From Egerieousia sp036659275 (GTDB taxonomy: Bacteria > Bacteroidota > Bacteroidia > Bacteroidales > UBA932), in NCBI GenBank assembly GCA_036659275.1, contig JAVXCW010000003.1, forward strand, positions 1-64,000: a stretch of 64,000 nucleotides of DNA, read 5' to 3'. The notes under the pieces were generated by a model. The model did no database searches. It had not been told where the DNA came from and saw nothing but the letters and a program-made list of their open reading frames with translations. Position numbers and translations under genes: made by a program. Below, piece by piece: positions 34,554 through 44,219 of the stretch (its first letter is position 1; every line of letters starts with the position of its first letter).

Positions 34554-36428
34554 TTATGAAGTAAACAAAGTCTTAATTTTGCGTAGCATTATATAAATAA
34601 TATAGGCTATTAGTATTAGTTCTATTGCATAAATGTAATATACTTTGTAAGAAGAGTTGTTTATGGCGCTTTTTAATATTTTTACGTTTTCTTTTTCAAC
34701 TACTTCTTGGCTAAGAAATTCGGCAAAAGCCATCCATTCTGCAATCTCAATAATTTTGCCACTGTTTACATCTGGTTTTTTTATAATACAATTTTGCAAA
34801 TCAGTAATAATAATGCCGTTTTTGTCTTTTGGTTGTGCAGATAAAATACCATACGACTTGCTTTTAAGTAGTCCTATAAGTTTTGCAGTATACATGCCTG
34901 TTACAATGGGATATAGCTTGGTTTTATCTATAGGTCTGCCATTTACTTTAATATCTGTTACTTTTGTAAAAGGGAGCTTGTGGCTATTATATGTAAAAGT
35001 TAGTCCGTCAAAAAATAAGAGTGCATCTGTCATGTTGGGAGAAACTGTTGCAACCATTTCGCAAACATCGTAAAGCTCTTTTCCATAAAGCCAAGCCATA
35101 ACCAAAGGATATCCCGGTTTATTATTAGAATTTTTGCCAAGGGAGAGTACATTAAATACATTATTATATGTAACATATCCTTTAAATAAAGTGTTCCTAA
35201 TTATCCCTAATGGAGCAATTCCTATTAAATTGGAATCATTTGCATTTTGAGAATAATTTAATGCTGCATATTTATAACTTTTGGCTATAAGGTATCCCAA
35301 ATCTAAATTCCCATCTTTGTTAGGAACATTATTATAATTATTTAGAATTTTCCCGATAGTGTCAAAAGGATGCACTCCAAATTCATTGTAAAATTTTTTA
35401 TCTATTTTTTGAGACATTGAATCTACCCAAGCTTTTGTTATGCTATTGGGAATAACGTTTTTAGTTATAGGAATTAATTCATAAGAAATAAGCGAATCTT
35501 TTTCTATTACCATTTTCCCTAACGTGCAGTTATATCCCCCTGTAGAGCCTATTATAGTTTTGTTTATAATGAGTGGCGTAAATAGATATTCATGATCGTG
35601 TCCGCTTATAATAATATTAATTTGCGGAACAGCTTTGGCTATTTTTACGTCTTCACTTTTTCCCTTTAGCAATGTTCCACCGTGCGATATTGCTATTATA
35701 TAATCTACTCCTTCTTTTTTAAGCAGGGCAACTTCTCTTTGGGCGGCCTCTATTGGGGGGGTAAGTGTAAAATTCTCTTGTGCCATGCTTACAGAATATG
35801 CTTGTTCGCCAAGTAATCCTATAATGCCTATTTTAATCCCTTGTTTCTCTATTATTACACTGTTTTTTACTTTTACAATATTAAAAGCGCTATCGGCCAA
35901 TGGAGAATTAATAGGTTTTATATTTGCAGCAAGTATATAGGGCAATTTATTTGACAAAGAATCCTCGGCCATAAAAGCTCTTATAAGCATTTTAGCTATT
36001 GCATTTGCGCCATAGTCAAAATCGTGATTTCCAAAAGTATAGGCGTCATATTTTAACCTAGCCATTGTCCTTAGCTCAAAAGCTTCGTCTGTATATACCG
36101 AGTGAAAAATTGTCCCCATTGCCATATCTCCGGCATCTACTAAAATTAGAGCTGTCCCTTCTTTTTGTGCTTTTTCCCTCTCTTGTTTTATTAAAGTTGC
36201 AAGGCGTGCGTATCCGCCAATAATATTTAATGTATCACCGTTTTTTACAATGCGAGATTCATATTGTAATGATTGCTCTTCTGCATTTGAATGTATATCG
36301 TTTGTAAAAAGTATTGTGAGTTTTTTATTCTCTTTATTAGTGGCATATACAGTATTAAATAATAAAATAATAAGGCATGCCGTTATTGCGATATGCCTTA
36401 AGTATTTAATATCTTGCAATTTTACCAT
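34554..36428 (-). CDS. 5'-nucleotidase/UshA-family metallophosphatase, membrane-anchored
   Basis: The 624-residue protein has an N-terminal signal segment (ACLIILLFNTVYAT), a metallophosphoesterase domain (about 33-300) with all motifs (FTNDIHSN, DAGDMAMG, GNHDFDYG, SHGG, SGHDHEYLF), a 5'-nucleotidase C-terminal domain (about 340-570), and a C-terminal membrane span near 590-612 followed by a basic tail. The span would tether it to the membrane, unlike soluble UshA. Substrates are probably nucleotides or nucleotide sugars. It follows pyrF after two bases, which suits a pyrimidine-salvage setting. Confidence 0.88.
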   Translation of the reverse strand: MVKLQDIKYLRHIAITACLIILLFNTVYATNKENKKLTILFTNDIHSNAEEQSLQYESRIVKNGDTLNIIGGYARLATLIKQEREKAQKEGTALILVDAGDMAMGTIFHSVYTDEAFELRTMARLKYDAYTFGNHDFDYGANAIAKMLIRAFMAEDSLSNKLPYILAANIKPINSPLADSAFNIVKVKNSVIIEKQGIKIGIIGLLGEQAYSVSMAQENFTLTPPIEAAQREVALLKKEGVDYIIAISHGGTLLKGKSEDVKIAKAVPQINIIISGHDHEYLFTPLIINKTIIGSTGGYNCTLGKMVIEKDSLISYELIPITKNVIPNSITKAWVDSMSQKIDKKFYNEFGVHPFDTIGKILNNYNNVPNKDGNLDLGYLIAKSYKYAALNYSQNANDSNLIGIAPLGIIRNTLFKGYVTYNNVFNVLSLGKNSNNKPGYPLVMAWLYGKELYDVCEMVATVSPNMTDALLFFDGLTFTYNSHKLPFTKVTDIKVNGRPIDKTKLYPIVTGMYTAKLIGLLKSKSYGILSAQPKDKNGIIITDLQNCIIKKPDVNSGKIIEIAEWMAFAEFLSQEVVEKENVKILKSAINNSSYKVYYIYAIELILIAYIIYIMLRKIKTLFTS

Positions 36429-36430
36429 TG

Positions 36431-37246
36431 CTATAAATTTAGGTAACTAGACATTTCAATAGCCATTGCTTTGGCTTTTTCGCCGGCAACTATAGCAAAT
36501 CTTTCTGTTTTATCTGCGAAAATAATTCCGCGTGAAGAATTGATTAATAATCCGCAGTGGCTATTAAGACCGTATTTTGCAACTTGAGCAACTGTACCTC
36601 CTTGTGCTCCAACACCTGGGACTAAAAAGAAGTGGTTGGGACAATACTTCCTTATTTCTTGTAATTTTTGGGGGCGCGTAGCTCCAACTACAAACATTGT
36701 ATTATCCTTACTACCCCATGTCATGGTTTCTCTTATAATTTTTTCGTAAAGGGGCATCTCACCTATATTTAATTGCTCAAAGTCATTTGCACTGGTATTT
36801 GATGTAAGGGCAAGTACTATCGACCATTTGTTTTCATATTCCATAAATGGCTTTACAGAATCAGATCCCATATATGGAGCAAGTGTAACTGCATCAAACT
36901 TCATTGTTTCATAAAAGCATTTGGCGTATCTCTTGGCAGTATTACCAATATCACCCCGTTTGGCGTCAGCAATAATAAGTATATTGGGATAATTTTTATT
37001 AAGAAAATCTACCGTCATTTCTAATTGCTTCCAGCCAAGTACGCCTTCTGCCTCATAAAATGCCATATTAGGCTTATATGCAACCGTATAAGGTGCTGTA
37101 GCCATAATAATTTCTTTATTAAATTCAAAAATAGGAAATACGGTATTTTTAAGGCAATCGGGAAACTGTGTAGGATCTGAATCTAATCCTACACACAAAA
37201 AGCTCCCTTTTTTCTTTATTTGTTCATATAATTCTAAATAGTTCAT
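36431..37246 (-). CDS. pyrF: Orotidine 5'-phosphate decarboxylase (type 2)
   Basis: Final step of de novo UMP synthesis. The 271-residue protein has the longer layout of the second PyrF subfamily, with FLCVGLDSDPTQFP at the start and the catalytic Lys/Asp network in LIIADAKRGDIGNTAKRYA. VPGVGAQGG and NSSRGIIFA are phosphate-binding landmarks. It is flanked closely by the nucleotidase (2 bases) and the M20 peptidase (21 bases), all on one strand. Confidence 0.96.
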   Translation of the reverse strand: MNYLELYEQIKKKGSFLCVGLDSDPTQFPDCLKNTVFPIFEFNKEIIMATAPYTVAYKPNMAFYEAEGVLGWKQLEMTVDFLNKNYPNILIIADAKRGDIGNTAKRYAKCFYETMKFDAVTLAPYMGSDSVKPFMEYENKWSIVLALTSNTSANDFEQLNIGEMPLYEKIIRETMTWGSKDNTMFVVGATRPQKLQEIRKYCPNHFFLVPGVGAQGGTVAQVAKYGLNSHCGLLINSSRGIIFADKTERFAIVAGEKAKAMAIEMSSYLNL

Positions 37247-37267
37247 TTTAGAAATTTAAACAGTTTA

Positions 37268-38614
37268 TTAGTAATATTTATAGAATAACACTAATGATTC
37301 CATTCCTTTGTAAAATTGGCTAAGTAGGTAACTTTCATTAGGTGAGTGAATTGTATCTCTTTCTAAGCCAAATCCCATAAGTAAAGGGTTTACATTTAGA
37401 ATATTTTGCAAATCGGCAAGTACAGGAATACTTCCGCCACCTCTGCTAGGAACAGGATCAATACCATATACCTCCCCAATAGCTTTTGAAGCCGCTTTAT
37501 AAGCATGAGATGAAATAGGCATTAAGAAGCCGTTGCCGCCATGATGGGGGATAACCTTTACTTTAACAGATTTAGGAGCAATTGAGAGGAAATGCTTTTC
37601 AAATAATTTAGCAATTATGCTGCAATCTTGGTTTGGAACAAGACGCATAGATATTTTAGCATGTGCAACAGAGGGAAGAACAGTTTTAGCCCCTTCGCCT
37701 GTGTAGCCACCCCAAATTCCATTTACATCTAGGCATGGACGAATTCCGGTTCTTTCTAAGGTTGAATACCCCTCTTCTCCTTTTACTTCGTTAATATTTA
37801 AAGAGTGTTTGTACTCTGTAATATCAAATGGAGCTTTTGCTAATAACTCTCTATCTTCTTTGCTAAGTTCTACAACACTATCATAAAATCCTTTTACTGT
37901 AATGTGCCCTTTATCATCTATAAGTGAATCTATCATTTTGCACAATGCGTTTATAGGATTATTAACTGCTCCGCCGTAATGGCCGCTGTGTAAATCTTTA
38001 TCGGGACCTGTAACTTCAACTTCTACGTAAGCTAAACCGCGCATACCGCAATTTATACTTGGAACCTTCTCCGAAATCATTGTTGTATCAGATACAAGTA
38101 TTACGTCGCAAGCTAAAAGTTCTTTATTCTCTTTTGCCCATGCTGCTAAAGATGGAGAACCAATTTCTTCTTCTCCTTCTAAAATGAATTTTATATTGTG
38201 ATTAAGTTTACCTTCTTTTACTAAATATTCAAATGCTTTTATATGCATAAAAAGCTGTCCTTTATCATCGTTAGCACCACGGCCATAAATTGCTCCGTCT
38301 CTAATCTCAGGCTCAAAAGGTTTTGATTTCCAAAGGTTAATAGGATCTACAGGTTGAACATCGTAATGTCCGTAAACTAAAACTGTGGGAAGTTTTTGGT
38401 CTACCATTTTTTGTCCAAAAACAACTGGATGCCCTGCTGTTTTGTACACAGAGGCACTATCGGCTCCAGCTGCTATAAGAAGTTCAACTAATTTTTTTGC
38501 ACATGTTAGCATATCGCCTTTATTTGCATCAAATGAGCTTATGCTTGGAATTCTTAGTAATTCAAATAGTTCGCTAAGAAATCTATCGTTGTTTTTCTGT
38601 ATATATTTTTTCAT
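37268..38614 (-). CDS. M20 family metallodipeptidase
   Basis: A 448-residue cytosolic zinc peptidase. Metal-binding and catalytic motifs are VYGHYDVQPVDP, GRGANDDKGQ, EGEEEIGSPS and SDTTM; the dimerisation-domain His is in DLHSGHYGG. There is no signal peptide. Members cleave dipeptides; the exact preference is unknown. It starts six bases after clpX ends, so it may help finish degradation of peptides released by ClpXP, although that link is inferred from position only. Confidence 0.92.
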   Translation of the reverse strand: MKKYIQKNNDRFLSELFELLRIPSISSFDANKGDMLTCAKKLVELLIAAGADSASVYKTAGHPVVFGQKMVDQKLPTVLVYGHYDVQPVDPINLWKSKPFEPEIRDGAIYGRGANDDKGQLFMHIKAFEYLVKEGKLNHNIKFILEGEEEIGSPSLAAWAKENKELLACDVILVSDTTMISEKVPSINCGMRGLAYVEVEVTGPDKDLHSGHYGGAVNNPINALCKMIDSLIDDKGHITVKGFYDSVVELSKEDRELLAKAPFDITEYKHSLNINEVKGEEGYSTLERTGIRPCLDVNGIWGGYTGEGAKTVLPSVAHAKISMRLVPNQDCSIIAKLFEKHFLSIAPKSVKVKVIPHHGGNGFLMPISSHAYKAASKAIGEVYGIDPVPSRGGGSIPVLADLQNILNVNPLLMGFGLERDTIHSPNESYLLSQFYKGMESLVLFYKYY

Positions 38615-38620
38615 AATATT

Positions 38621-39880
38621 TTATATATTAGTTACAGCTAATGTTCCTGTGAATTTTGATACCTTCTCTTTTGCATAAGATAGTTGTATAGTAAGATTTT
38701 TTGTAGCTACGCTAGGGGTGTCATACATTGCATCTAGCATAATTGCTTCGCAAATTGAACGAAGTCCACGTGCTCCAAGTTTATATTCAATTGCAGTATC
38801 TGCAATATATTCAAGCACATCCTGTTCTATATTGAGCTTTACTCCATCTAGTTCAAATAAACGCTCATATTGTTTTATTAGAGCATTTTTAGGTTTAGTT
38901 AAAATGTTTAATAAAGCTGTTTTGTCTAGTGGATGCAAATATGTAAGTACGGGGAGACGTCCAATAATTTCTGGAATAAGTCCATAAGATTTTAAATCTT
39001 GCGGAGAAACGTATCTTAATAAATCAGTTTTATCTATTTGCGCAGTTTTTTTCTGTGCTCCGTAACCTACAACTTGTGTGTTTAATCGCTGTGCAATTTT
39101 TCTTTCAATTCCCTCAAAAGCGCCACCGCACACAAATAAAATATTAGTTGTGTCAACTGCTATCATCCTTTGTTCGGGATGTTTACGACCTCCTTGTGGT
39201 GGTACATTAACAATATTACCTTCTAGCAATTTTAGCATTGCTTGCTGTACCCCTTCTCCCGATACATCTCTGGTTATAGATGGGTTATCACTTTTGCGGG
39301 CAATTTTATCAATTTCATCTATAAATACAATCCCTTTTTGTGCTCTTTCCACATCATAATCAGCATCTTGAAGTAGGCGCACTAATATACTTTCTACATC
39401 TTCTCCAACATATCCTGCTTCTGTAAGTACTGTTGCATCTACAATTGCAAATGGAACATTTAACATTTTGGCAATACTTTTTGCTAATAAGGTTTTACCG
39501 GTACCGGTAGGTCCAACAAGTAGGATATTAGATTTCTCTAATTCCATATCATCTTTTGTTTTTGAAATAAAATGATTTATCCTCTTGTAGTGATTATAAA
39601 CCGCAACCGCAAGGAACTTCTTAGCGTCATTTTGCCCAATAACATAATTATCCAAGAACATGGTAATCTCTTTTGGCTTAAGAAGTTTAAGTGCTTTATT
39701 ACCTGCACCCTCCTTATTTCTCTTTTTAGCTAACTCTTCTTTAAAGAAGTCGTTTGCTTGCTGGGCACACTCATTACAAATATGATTTCCAAAATCACCA
39801 CCTACAAGCATCTCAACTTCTTTGGCACCTCTGCCGCAAAACGAGCAAAACTCGGTATCGCTATATTTATTTTTCGCCAT
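38621..39880 (-). CDS. clpX: ClpX, ATP-dependent unfoldase of ClpXP
   Basis: The 419-residue protein has the N-terminal C4 zinc-binding domain (CSFCGRGAKEVEML, ICNEC), Walker A GPTGTGKTLLAKS, Walker B IVFIDEIDKIA, and the ClpP-contact and sensor regions (IIGRLPVLTYL, GARGLRSICE). It unfolds substrates and feeds them to ClpP. It lies eight bases after clpP, the normal order. Confidence 0.97.
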   Translation of the reverse strand: MAKNKYSDTEFCSFCGRGAKEVEMLVGGDFGNHICNECAQQANDFFKEELAKKRNKEGAGNKALKLLKPKEITMFLDNYVIGQNDAKKFLAVAVYNHYKRINHFISKTKDDMELEKSNILLVGPTGTGKTLLAKSIAKMLNVPFAIVDATVLTEAGYVGEDVESILVRLLQDADYDVERAQKGIVFIDEIDKIARKSDNPSITRDVSGEGVQQAMLKLLEGNIVNVPPQGGRKHPEQRMIAVDTTNILFVCGGAFEGIERKIAQRLNTQVVGYGAQKKTAQIDKTDLLRYVSPQDLKSYGLIPEIIGRLPVLTYLHPLDKTALLNILTKPKNALIKQYERLFELDGVKLNIEQDVLEYIADTAIEYKLGARGLRSICEAIMLDAMYDTPSVATKNLTIQLSYAKEKVSKFTGTLAVTNI

Positions 39881-39888
39881 TTTAAAAA

Positions 39889-40728
39889 TTATTTTTTATC
39901 TCCCTTATTTATTTTGCGCGTTTTTTCTTTAACTTCTTTGCTGTCTTTATTTTGGGAGTTATTGTCCTCGCTAACTTTATTGTTGCTGCTTAGTTTATTT
40001 TCGCTATTCTTTTTATTTTCTCTATTCTCACGTGAGGCTTTTGTAAGTATTTCATCTATCATTCCATACTCTAGTGCTTCTTTGGCTGTCATCCAATAAT
40101 CTCTATCACCATCTTTATATATTTGATCTAAAGATTTTCCGGAGTGTTCTGCTATTATTTCATATAGCTCTCTTTTTAATTTTACAATTTCTCTTGCTGT
40201 AATTTCAATATCAGATGCTTGTCCCTCTGCTCCGCCCATAGGCTGATGAATCATTACCCTTGAGTGTGGTAAAGCGCTTCGTTTGCCTTTTTCCCCAGCA
40301 GTTAATAATACCGATGCCATTGAAGCTGCCATACCTGTACAAATAGTTGCAACTTGAGAACTTACTAGCTGAATAGTATCATAAATTCCTAATCCGGCGT
40401 ATACTGCTCCTCCAGGGGAATTTATGTATAGTTGGATATCAGAAGTAGAATCGGTGGAATCTAAAAATAATAATTGTGCCTGAATAATATTTGCAACATC
40501 ATCCGAAATAGGAACGCCCAAAAAAACAATTCTATCCATCATTAATCTTGAGAAAACATCCATTACGGCCACATTATATTGCCTCTCTTCTATTATGGAT
40601 GGATTTATATATGCTGATTGTATTAGGCCTTTATTGCCGTAGGCCATATTTACTCTTTTAAATCTATCTAGAGCAAGAGAGCTTATGCCTAAATGCCCTT
40701 TTGCAAATTTTTCAAATTCAGATGCCAT
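39889..40728 (-). CDS. clpP: ClpP serine protease subunit with charged C-terminal tail
   Basis: The 279-residue protein starting MASEFEKFAKGHLG has the catalytic triad Ser136 (GMAASMASV), His161 (MIHQPMGG) and Asp210 (GDRDYWM). A longer frame to 40821 adds 31 residues but would start upstream of the promoter at 40751, so it is rejected. Residues from about 231 to 279 form a Lys/Asn/Glu/Ser-rich tail not found in typical ClpP, which ends soon after the DEIL region. clpX follows after eight bases. Confidence 0.95.
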   Translation of the reverse strand: MASEFEKFAKGHLGISSLALDRFKRVNMAYGNKGLIQSAYINPSIIEERQYNVAVMDVFSRLMMDRIVFLGVPISDDVANIIQAQLLFLDSTDSTSDIQLYINSPGGAVYAGLGIYDTIQLVSSQVATICTGMAASMASVLLTAGEKGKRSALPHSRVMIHQPMGGAEGQASDIEITAREIVKLKRELYEIIAEHSGKSLDQIYKDGDRDYWMTAKEALEYGMIDEILTKASRENRENKKNSENKLSSNNKVSEDNNSQNKDSKEVKEKTRKINKGDKK

Positions 40729-40750
40729 ATTTTTATAATTTATTAGTGTG

Positions 40751-40758
40751 CAAATGTA
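40751..40758 (-). promoter_or_regulatory. Candidate -7 element for clpP-clpX
   Basis: The minus strand reads TACATTTG (TAnnTTTG), 22 bases before the chosen clpP start. The -33 element is not clear. Confidence 0.42.
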
Positions 40759-40790
40759 AATAAAATAAGTTGAATTGAGAAATATAGAAA

Positions 40791-40836
40791 AACAATGACT
40801 ATAAAATGGCAAAATTGTCATTTTATAGTCATTGTT
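40791..40836 (-). terminator. Intrinsic terminator after tig
   Basis: A perfect 18-base inverted repeat (40791-40808 with 40819-40836) around a ten-base centre, 46 bases after the tig stop and followed on the minus strand by TTTCTATATTTC. It separates tig from clpP-clpX. Confidence 0.85.
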
Positions 40837-40882
40837 ATGTGTTATGTTAAGAAAAAATCCTATCTAAATTCCTCTTAATTAT

Positions 40883-42208
40883 TTAGTTAGTCATTTTATG
40901 AAGATCTTCAATTGTAATGTCTTTTTTATTAAGAGTTACTACGCTCTTAATATAGGCAATTGCCATATCTTCTTCTGTTTTTTCGTAAATTCTTTTTCCT
41001 TCTTTTTCGTTAGCAAGGATAGACTCTGCATATTGGTTTAGTTGCTCTTGTGGAACATTGTTAATTCCGTACATTGCAAATTGATATTGTGCAATTTTTT
41101 TAGCTGATTCAAGCAAATCTTCCCTTTTTACTTCCATCTTTTGTTCGCGCATAATATATTGGCGAATCATCTGCCAACGGAAATCTTTAAGGAATAGAGC
41201 AAAATCTTTTTCAATATCTTCCATTGTAAATTTTCCCTCATTAATGGTAAATAACCATTTTTTTAGGAAAGTTTCTGGAAGTTGAATATTTGTTTTGTTA
41301 ATTAGAAACTCTCTTGCGTCAAGGACAAAACGATAATCGCTTTCTTGGGCATATTCTGCGGCAATTCTTTCTTCTACTTTAGCATCAAATTCAGCTTCTG
41401 ATTTAACAATATCTTTACCAAAAAGCCTATCGTAAAGATCTTGAGACTCTTCTGCCTCAACAAAAGTTTTAATCTCTTTAATTATTGCTGTGTAGTTAGG
41501 GTCTATATTTGCTAACTCTTCTTTCTTAATTTTAAGCAGAGCTGCTCTATCTGTATCATTAACAAATGCCTTATTTACATCAATAGCTATAATATCGCCA
41601 ACTTTTTTACCTATAAATTTTTTCTTTATAGTTTTACTTTCAATTTGTTTTAAAGTAATATAACTCCCCTCAATTTTGGTTTCACCTTGTTCCAAATCTG
41701 CTACTATAAAATCTTCGTCTTTAACAACTTCTGTATTTTCTAATTTACCAAATTGTTTAAGCATATTTGATTTATATTCTTTTTTAGAGTCATCAGAAAC
41801 AGTTGCAGTATAGTAAGCTATTTTATCTTTATCAGTTAAATCAAGCTCAACTTTGGGGGCTAGCGCTATGTCAAAAATAAAATTATAAGTTGTATCATTT
41901 TCCCAATCAATTTTTTTCTGGAGCTCATTATTAGGAAGTGGTTCCCCTAAAATATTAAGTTTATTTTCTGTAATATAATTATTAAGGCCTTCAGATATAA
42001 TATTATTAACCGCCTCAACTAATGCAGATACTCCGTGCATTTTTTCTATAAGAGACATTGGAGCCATTCCTTTACGGAAGCCTTTTATATCTGCTTTCCT
42101 ACGATATTCATTTAATGCTTTTTTCTTTTTTTCTTGGGCATCAGCCTGCTCAATATTAACGTTTAACTGAAAAGTTAACTCGTCAATTTTTACTTGTTCA
42201 ATTCTCAT
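40883..42208 (-). CDS. tig: Trigger factor
   Basis: Ribosome-associated chaperone. The 441-residue protein has the ribosome-binding N-terminus with the signature FRKGMAP (at about residues 40-46), a divergent middle domain of FKBP type and a long helical C-terminal chaperone arm. It has its own promoter and terminator, so it is transcribed alone although next to clpP-clpX. Confidence 0.93.
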   Translation of the reverse strand: MRIEQVKIDELTFQLNVNIEQADAQEKKKKALNEYRRKADIKGFRKGMAPMSLIEKMHGVSALVEAVNNIISEGLNNYITENKLNILGEPLPNNELQKKIDWENDTTYNFIFDIALAPKVELDLTDKDKIAYYTATVSDDSKKEYKSNMLKQFGKLENTEVVKDEDFIVADLEQGETKIEGSYITLKQIESKTIKKKFIGKKVGDIIAIDVNKAFVNDTDRAALLKIKKEELANIDPNYTAIIKEIKTFVEAEESQDLYDRLFGKDIVKSEAEFDAKVEERIAAEYAQESDYRFVLDAREFLINKTNIQLPETFLKKWLFTINEGKFTMEDIEKDFALFLKDFRWQMIRQYIMREQKMEVKREDLLESAKKIAQYQFAMYGINNVPQEQLNQYAESILANEKEGKRIYEKTEEDMAIAYIKSVVTLNKKDITIEDLHKMTN

Positions 42209-42267
42209 ACTTGTATATAATATCTAATTATTTTTCAATGACTTATGGAAAAACTTAAAATAGTGCG

Positions 42268-42299
42268 CAAATATAGGTTTTTTTGCGCAAAAAAACAAA
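42268..42299 (-). promoter_or_regulatory. Promoter of tig with embedded palindrome
   Basis: On the minus strand TTTG (42299-42296) and TATATTTG (42275-42268) are 20 bases apart. The spacer holds the perfect palindrome TTTTTTTGCGCAAAAAAA, and GCGCAAA recurs as TTTGCGC across the -7 element, a layout that could serve as an operator. Confidence 0.72.
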
Positions 42300-42306
42300 C
42301 GTTAGC

Positions 42307-44190
42307 CTACACCGCAATTTCTGATGGAATATATGCATAAAAAGTACTCCCTTTGCCCGGCGATGATTCTACCCATATTTTTCCTTTGTATGATTCAACA
42401 ATTGCTTTACATATAGATGTTCCTAATCCAGTTCCCTGCTCAAATTGGTTAAATTTCTCAAATCTATTAAATACTTTACTAATCTGAGCTATTGTCATAC
42501 CACATCCCGTATCTCTTACATATAAGGTTACTCCACCATCTGCAATTTTATATCCAATTTCTATTTCTCCTGCTGTTGTAAATTTAATTGCATTTGTGAT
42601 AAAATTTGTAACAACCTGAGCTATTCTAAATTTATCTAAATTTACAATAACCTTTTCGTCCGAAACGGTACAAATAAGCATTACACCTTTTTTTGGCTTG
42701 TCTTTAAATGTTATTTCTAATTCGCGATATAATTCTGTTAAATTAAATTTATTATTATTACACCCTACGTAGCCCGATTCAATTTTAGATAAATCTAAAA
42801 TATCATTTATAAGTTTTAATAGTAATTCGCTGTTTGAATTTATTATATTAATGTAAACTTCACGTTCCTCTGCATTTTGAGTATCACTAATTAGACGAGA
42901 AAAACCAACAATAGCATTTAATGGAGTTCGTATTTCGTGACTCATATTTGCTAAAAAGGCAGATTTTAGATTATCAGATTGTTCGGCTTTCTTTGTTGCC
43001 TGTTTTAAATCTTCACAAGCATTGTATCTTTCGGTAATATCTAGGGCAATGCATATAATCATTTTTTGATTATCCAGGGCTTTAAATGGAGCTTTGGTTG
43101 TAAGCCATACTGTTTTACCATTATCAAGAGGAACTGTTCCTTCTACATAACAGATTTTATTAGTATCTATTACCATACAATCTTCGCGATAATATCTATC
43201 TGCAAACTCTTTTGGAAAAAGATCATAATCTGTTTTGCCTATAATATCAGACTCATTAAGACCAAGTATTTTACAATATAATTTATTTGCTATAATATAT
43301 TTATAATCATTAGAGGAGTCTTTTATAAATAAAGGTGAGGGCATATAATCTAAAATAGTATAGAGTAATTCATTGGTGGCATTTTTTTCTCGTTCCGTTT
43401 TTTTAAGTTTTTCTGTATAATGATATTTTTCTGTAATGTTTTTTTGAGAGCCTATTATAGAAATTATTTCACCATTAGGGGAGTAGGTACCCGGCACTGC
43501 ATGAATACTAATCCATTGCATATTACCTTTAAGATCTTCTACATGAACTATCATTTCACATTGCTTGCATCTATCTTTTATAAGATTATCAAAGAACATA
43601 ATAGTTGATTTGCGGTAATTTGGATCAATTTTATTGAGAAGCTCAGCTAAACAAATAGAATTTCCTATAATGTCGTTTTGGTGGGAGGATGATATTATGT
43701 CATCTTGCACATTGTAACTCCAAGATGTTAATCCTCCTGCTGTTAAAGCTACAGCTAATTCTTTACGAGCTGTTAGTTCTACTTCTTGTTGTTTATGTAT
43801 AATTGCAGTTATATTACGTACTTGGCTTATAATATAATTGCCATAAACCTTTGAAATAGTAGCTTCAAAGTATGAATCATAAATTTGGTACTCAAATCTG
43901 GTACTTTGCCCGGTAGAATACACTTTATCAAAAGCCTCATTGAGCATATATGTGGCATTATAATAAGGAGATGATGTGACTTGTAAAAATAAACTTAAGG
44001 ATTTATTAAGAATATCATCAACAGAATGTCCGCCAATTTCTGCAGGGGTTACATTATACGTTTTTACAATATATTTGTTTTTGTCTAGCAGGAATATTGA
44101 CTGAGGCACATGCTCTAATATTGACTCTAGTAGCAATAGTTCGGTACTATTTTTGGATATTATATCCCTATGACTCTTATTCTTTTCCAT
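42307..44190 (-). CDS. Cytoplasmic PAS sensor histidine kinase
   Basis: A 627-residue kinase without membrane spans. Three PAS-type regions are seen: about 15-135 (PQSIFLLDKNKYIVKTYNV), 145-265 (ending in a PAC-like IIGSQKNITEKYH) and 280-400 (PLFIKDSSNDYKYIIANKLY, ending CIALDITERYNA). The HisKA phosphoacceptor is His418 in MSHEIRTPLNAIVGFS, and the ATPase domain has the N-box (Asn533 in FITNAIKF), G1 (DTGCGM) and G2 (GTGLGTS). No receiver domain or response regulator is in the window. It lies 29 bases after psd, so it may be co-transcribed with the phospholipid genes. Confidence 0.9.
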   Translation of the reverse strand: MEKNKSHRDIISKNSTELLLLESILEHVPQSIFLLDKNKYIVKTYNVTPAEIGGHSVDDILNKSLSLFLQVTSSPYYNATYMLNEAFDKVYSTGQSTRFEYQIYDSYFEATISKVYGNYIISQVRNITAIIHKQQEVELTARKELAVALTAGGLTSWSYNVQDDIISSSHQNDIIGNSICLAELLNKIDPNYRKSTIMFFDNLIKDRCKQCEMIVHVEDLKGNMQWISIHAVPGTYSPNGEIISIIGSQKNITEKYHYTEKLKKTEREKNATNELLYTILDYMPSPLFIKDSSNDYKYIIANKLYCKILGLNESDIIGKTDYDLFPKEFADRYYREDCMVIDTNKICYVEGTVPLDNGKTVWLTTKAPFKALDNQKMIICIALDITERYNACEDLKQATKKAEQSDNLKSAFLANMSHEIRTPLNAIVGFSRLISDTQNAEEREVYINIINSNSELLLKLINDILDLSKIESGYVGCNNNKFNLTELYRELEITFKDKPKKGVMLICTVSDEKVIVNLDKFRIAQVVTNFITNAIKFTTAGEIEIGYKIADGGVTLYVRDTGCGMTIAQISKVFNRFEKFNQFEQGTGLGTSICKAIVESYKGKIWVESSPGKGSTFYAYIPSEIAV

Positions 44191-44219
44191 ACTCTAGAGT
44201 TTGGTATTATTTATATAAG

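Noticed and set aside
40729..40821. 31-residue N-terminal extension of ClpP
   Set aside because: It would begin upstream of the -7 element at 40751 and has no match to ClpP N-termini.
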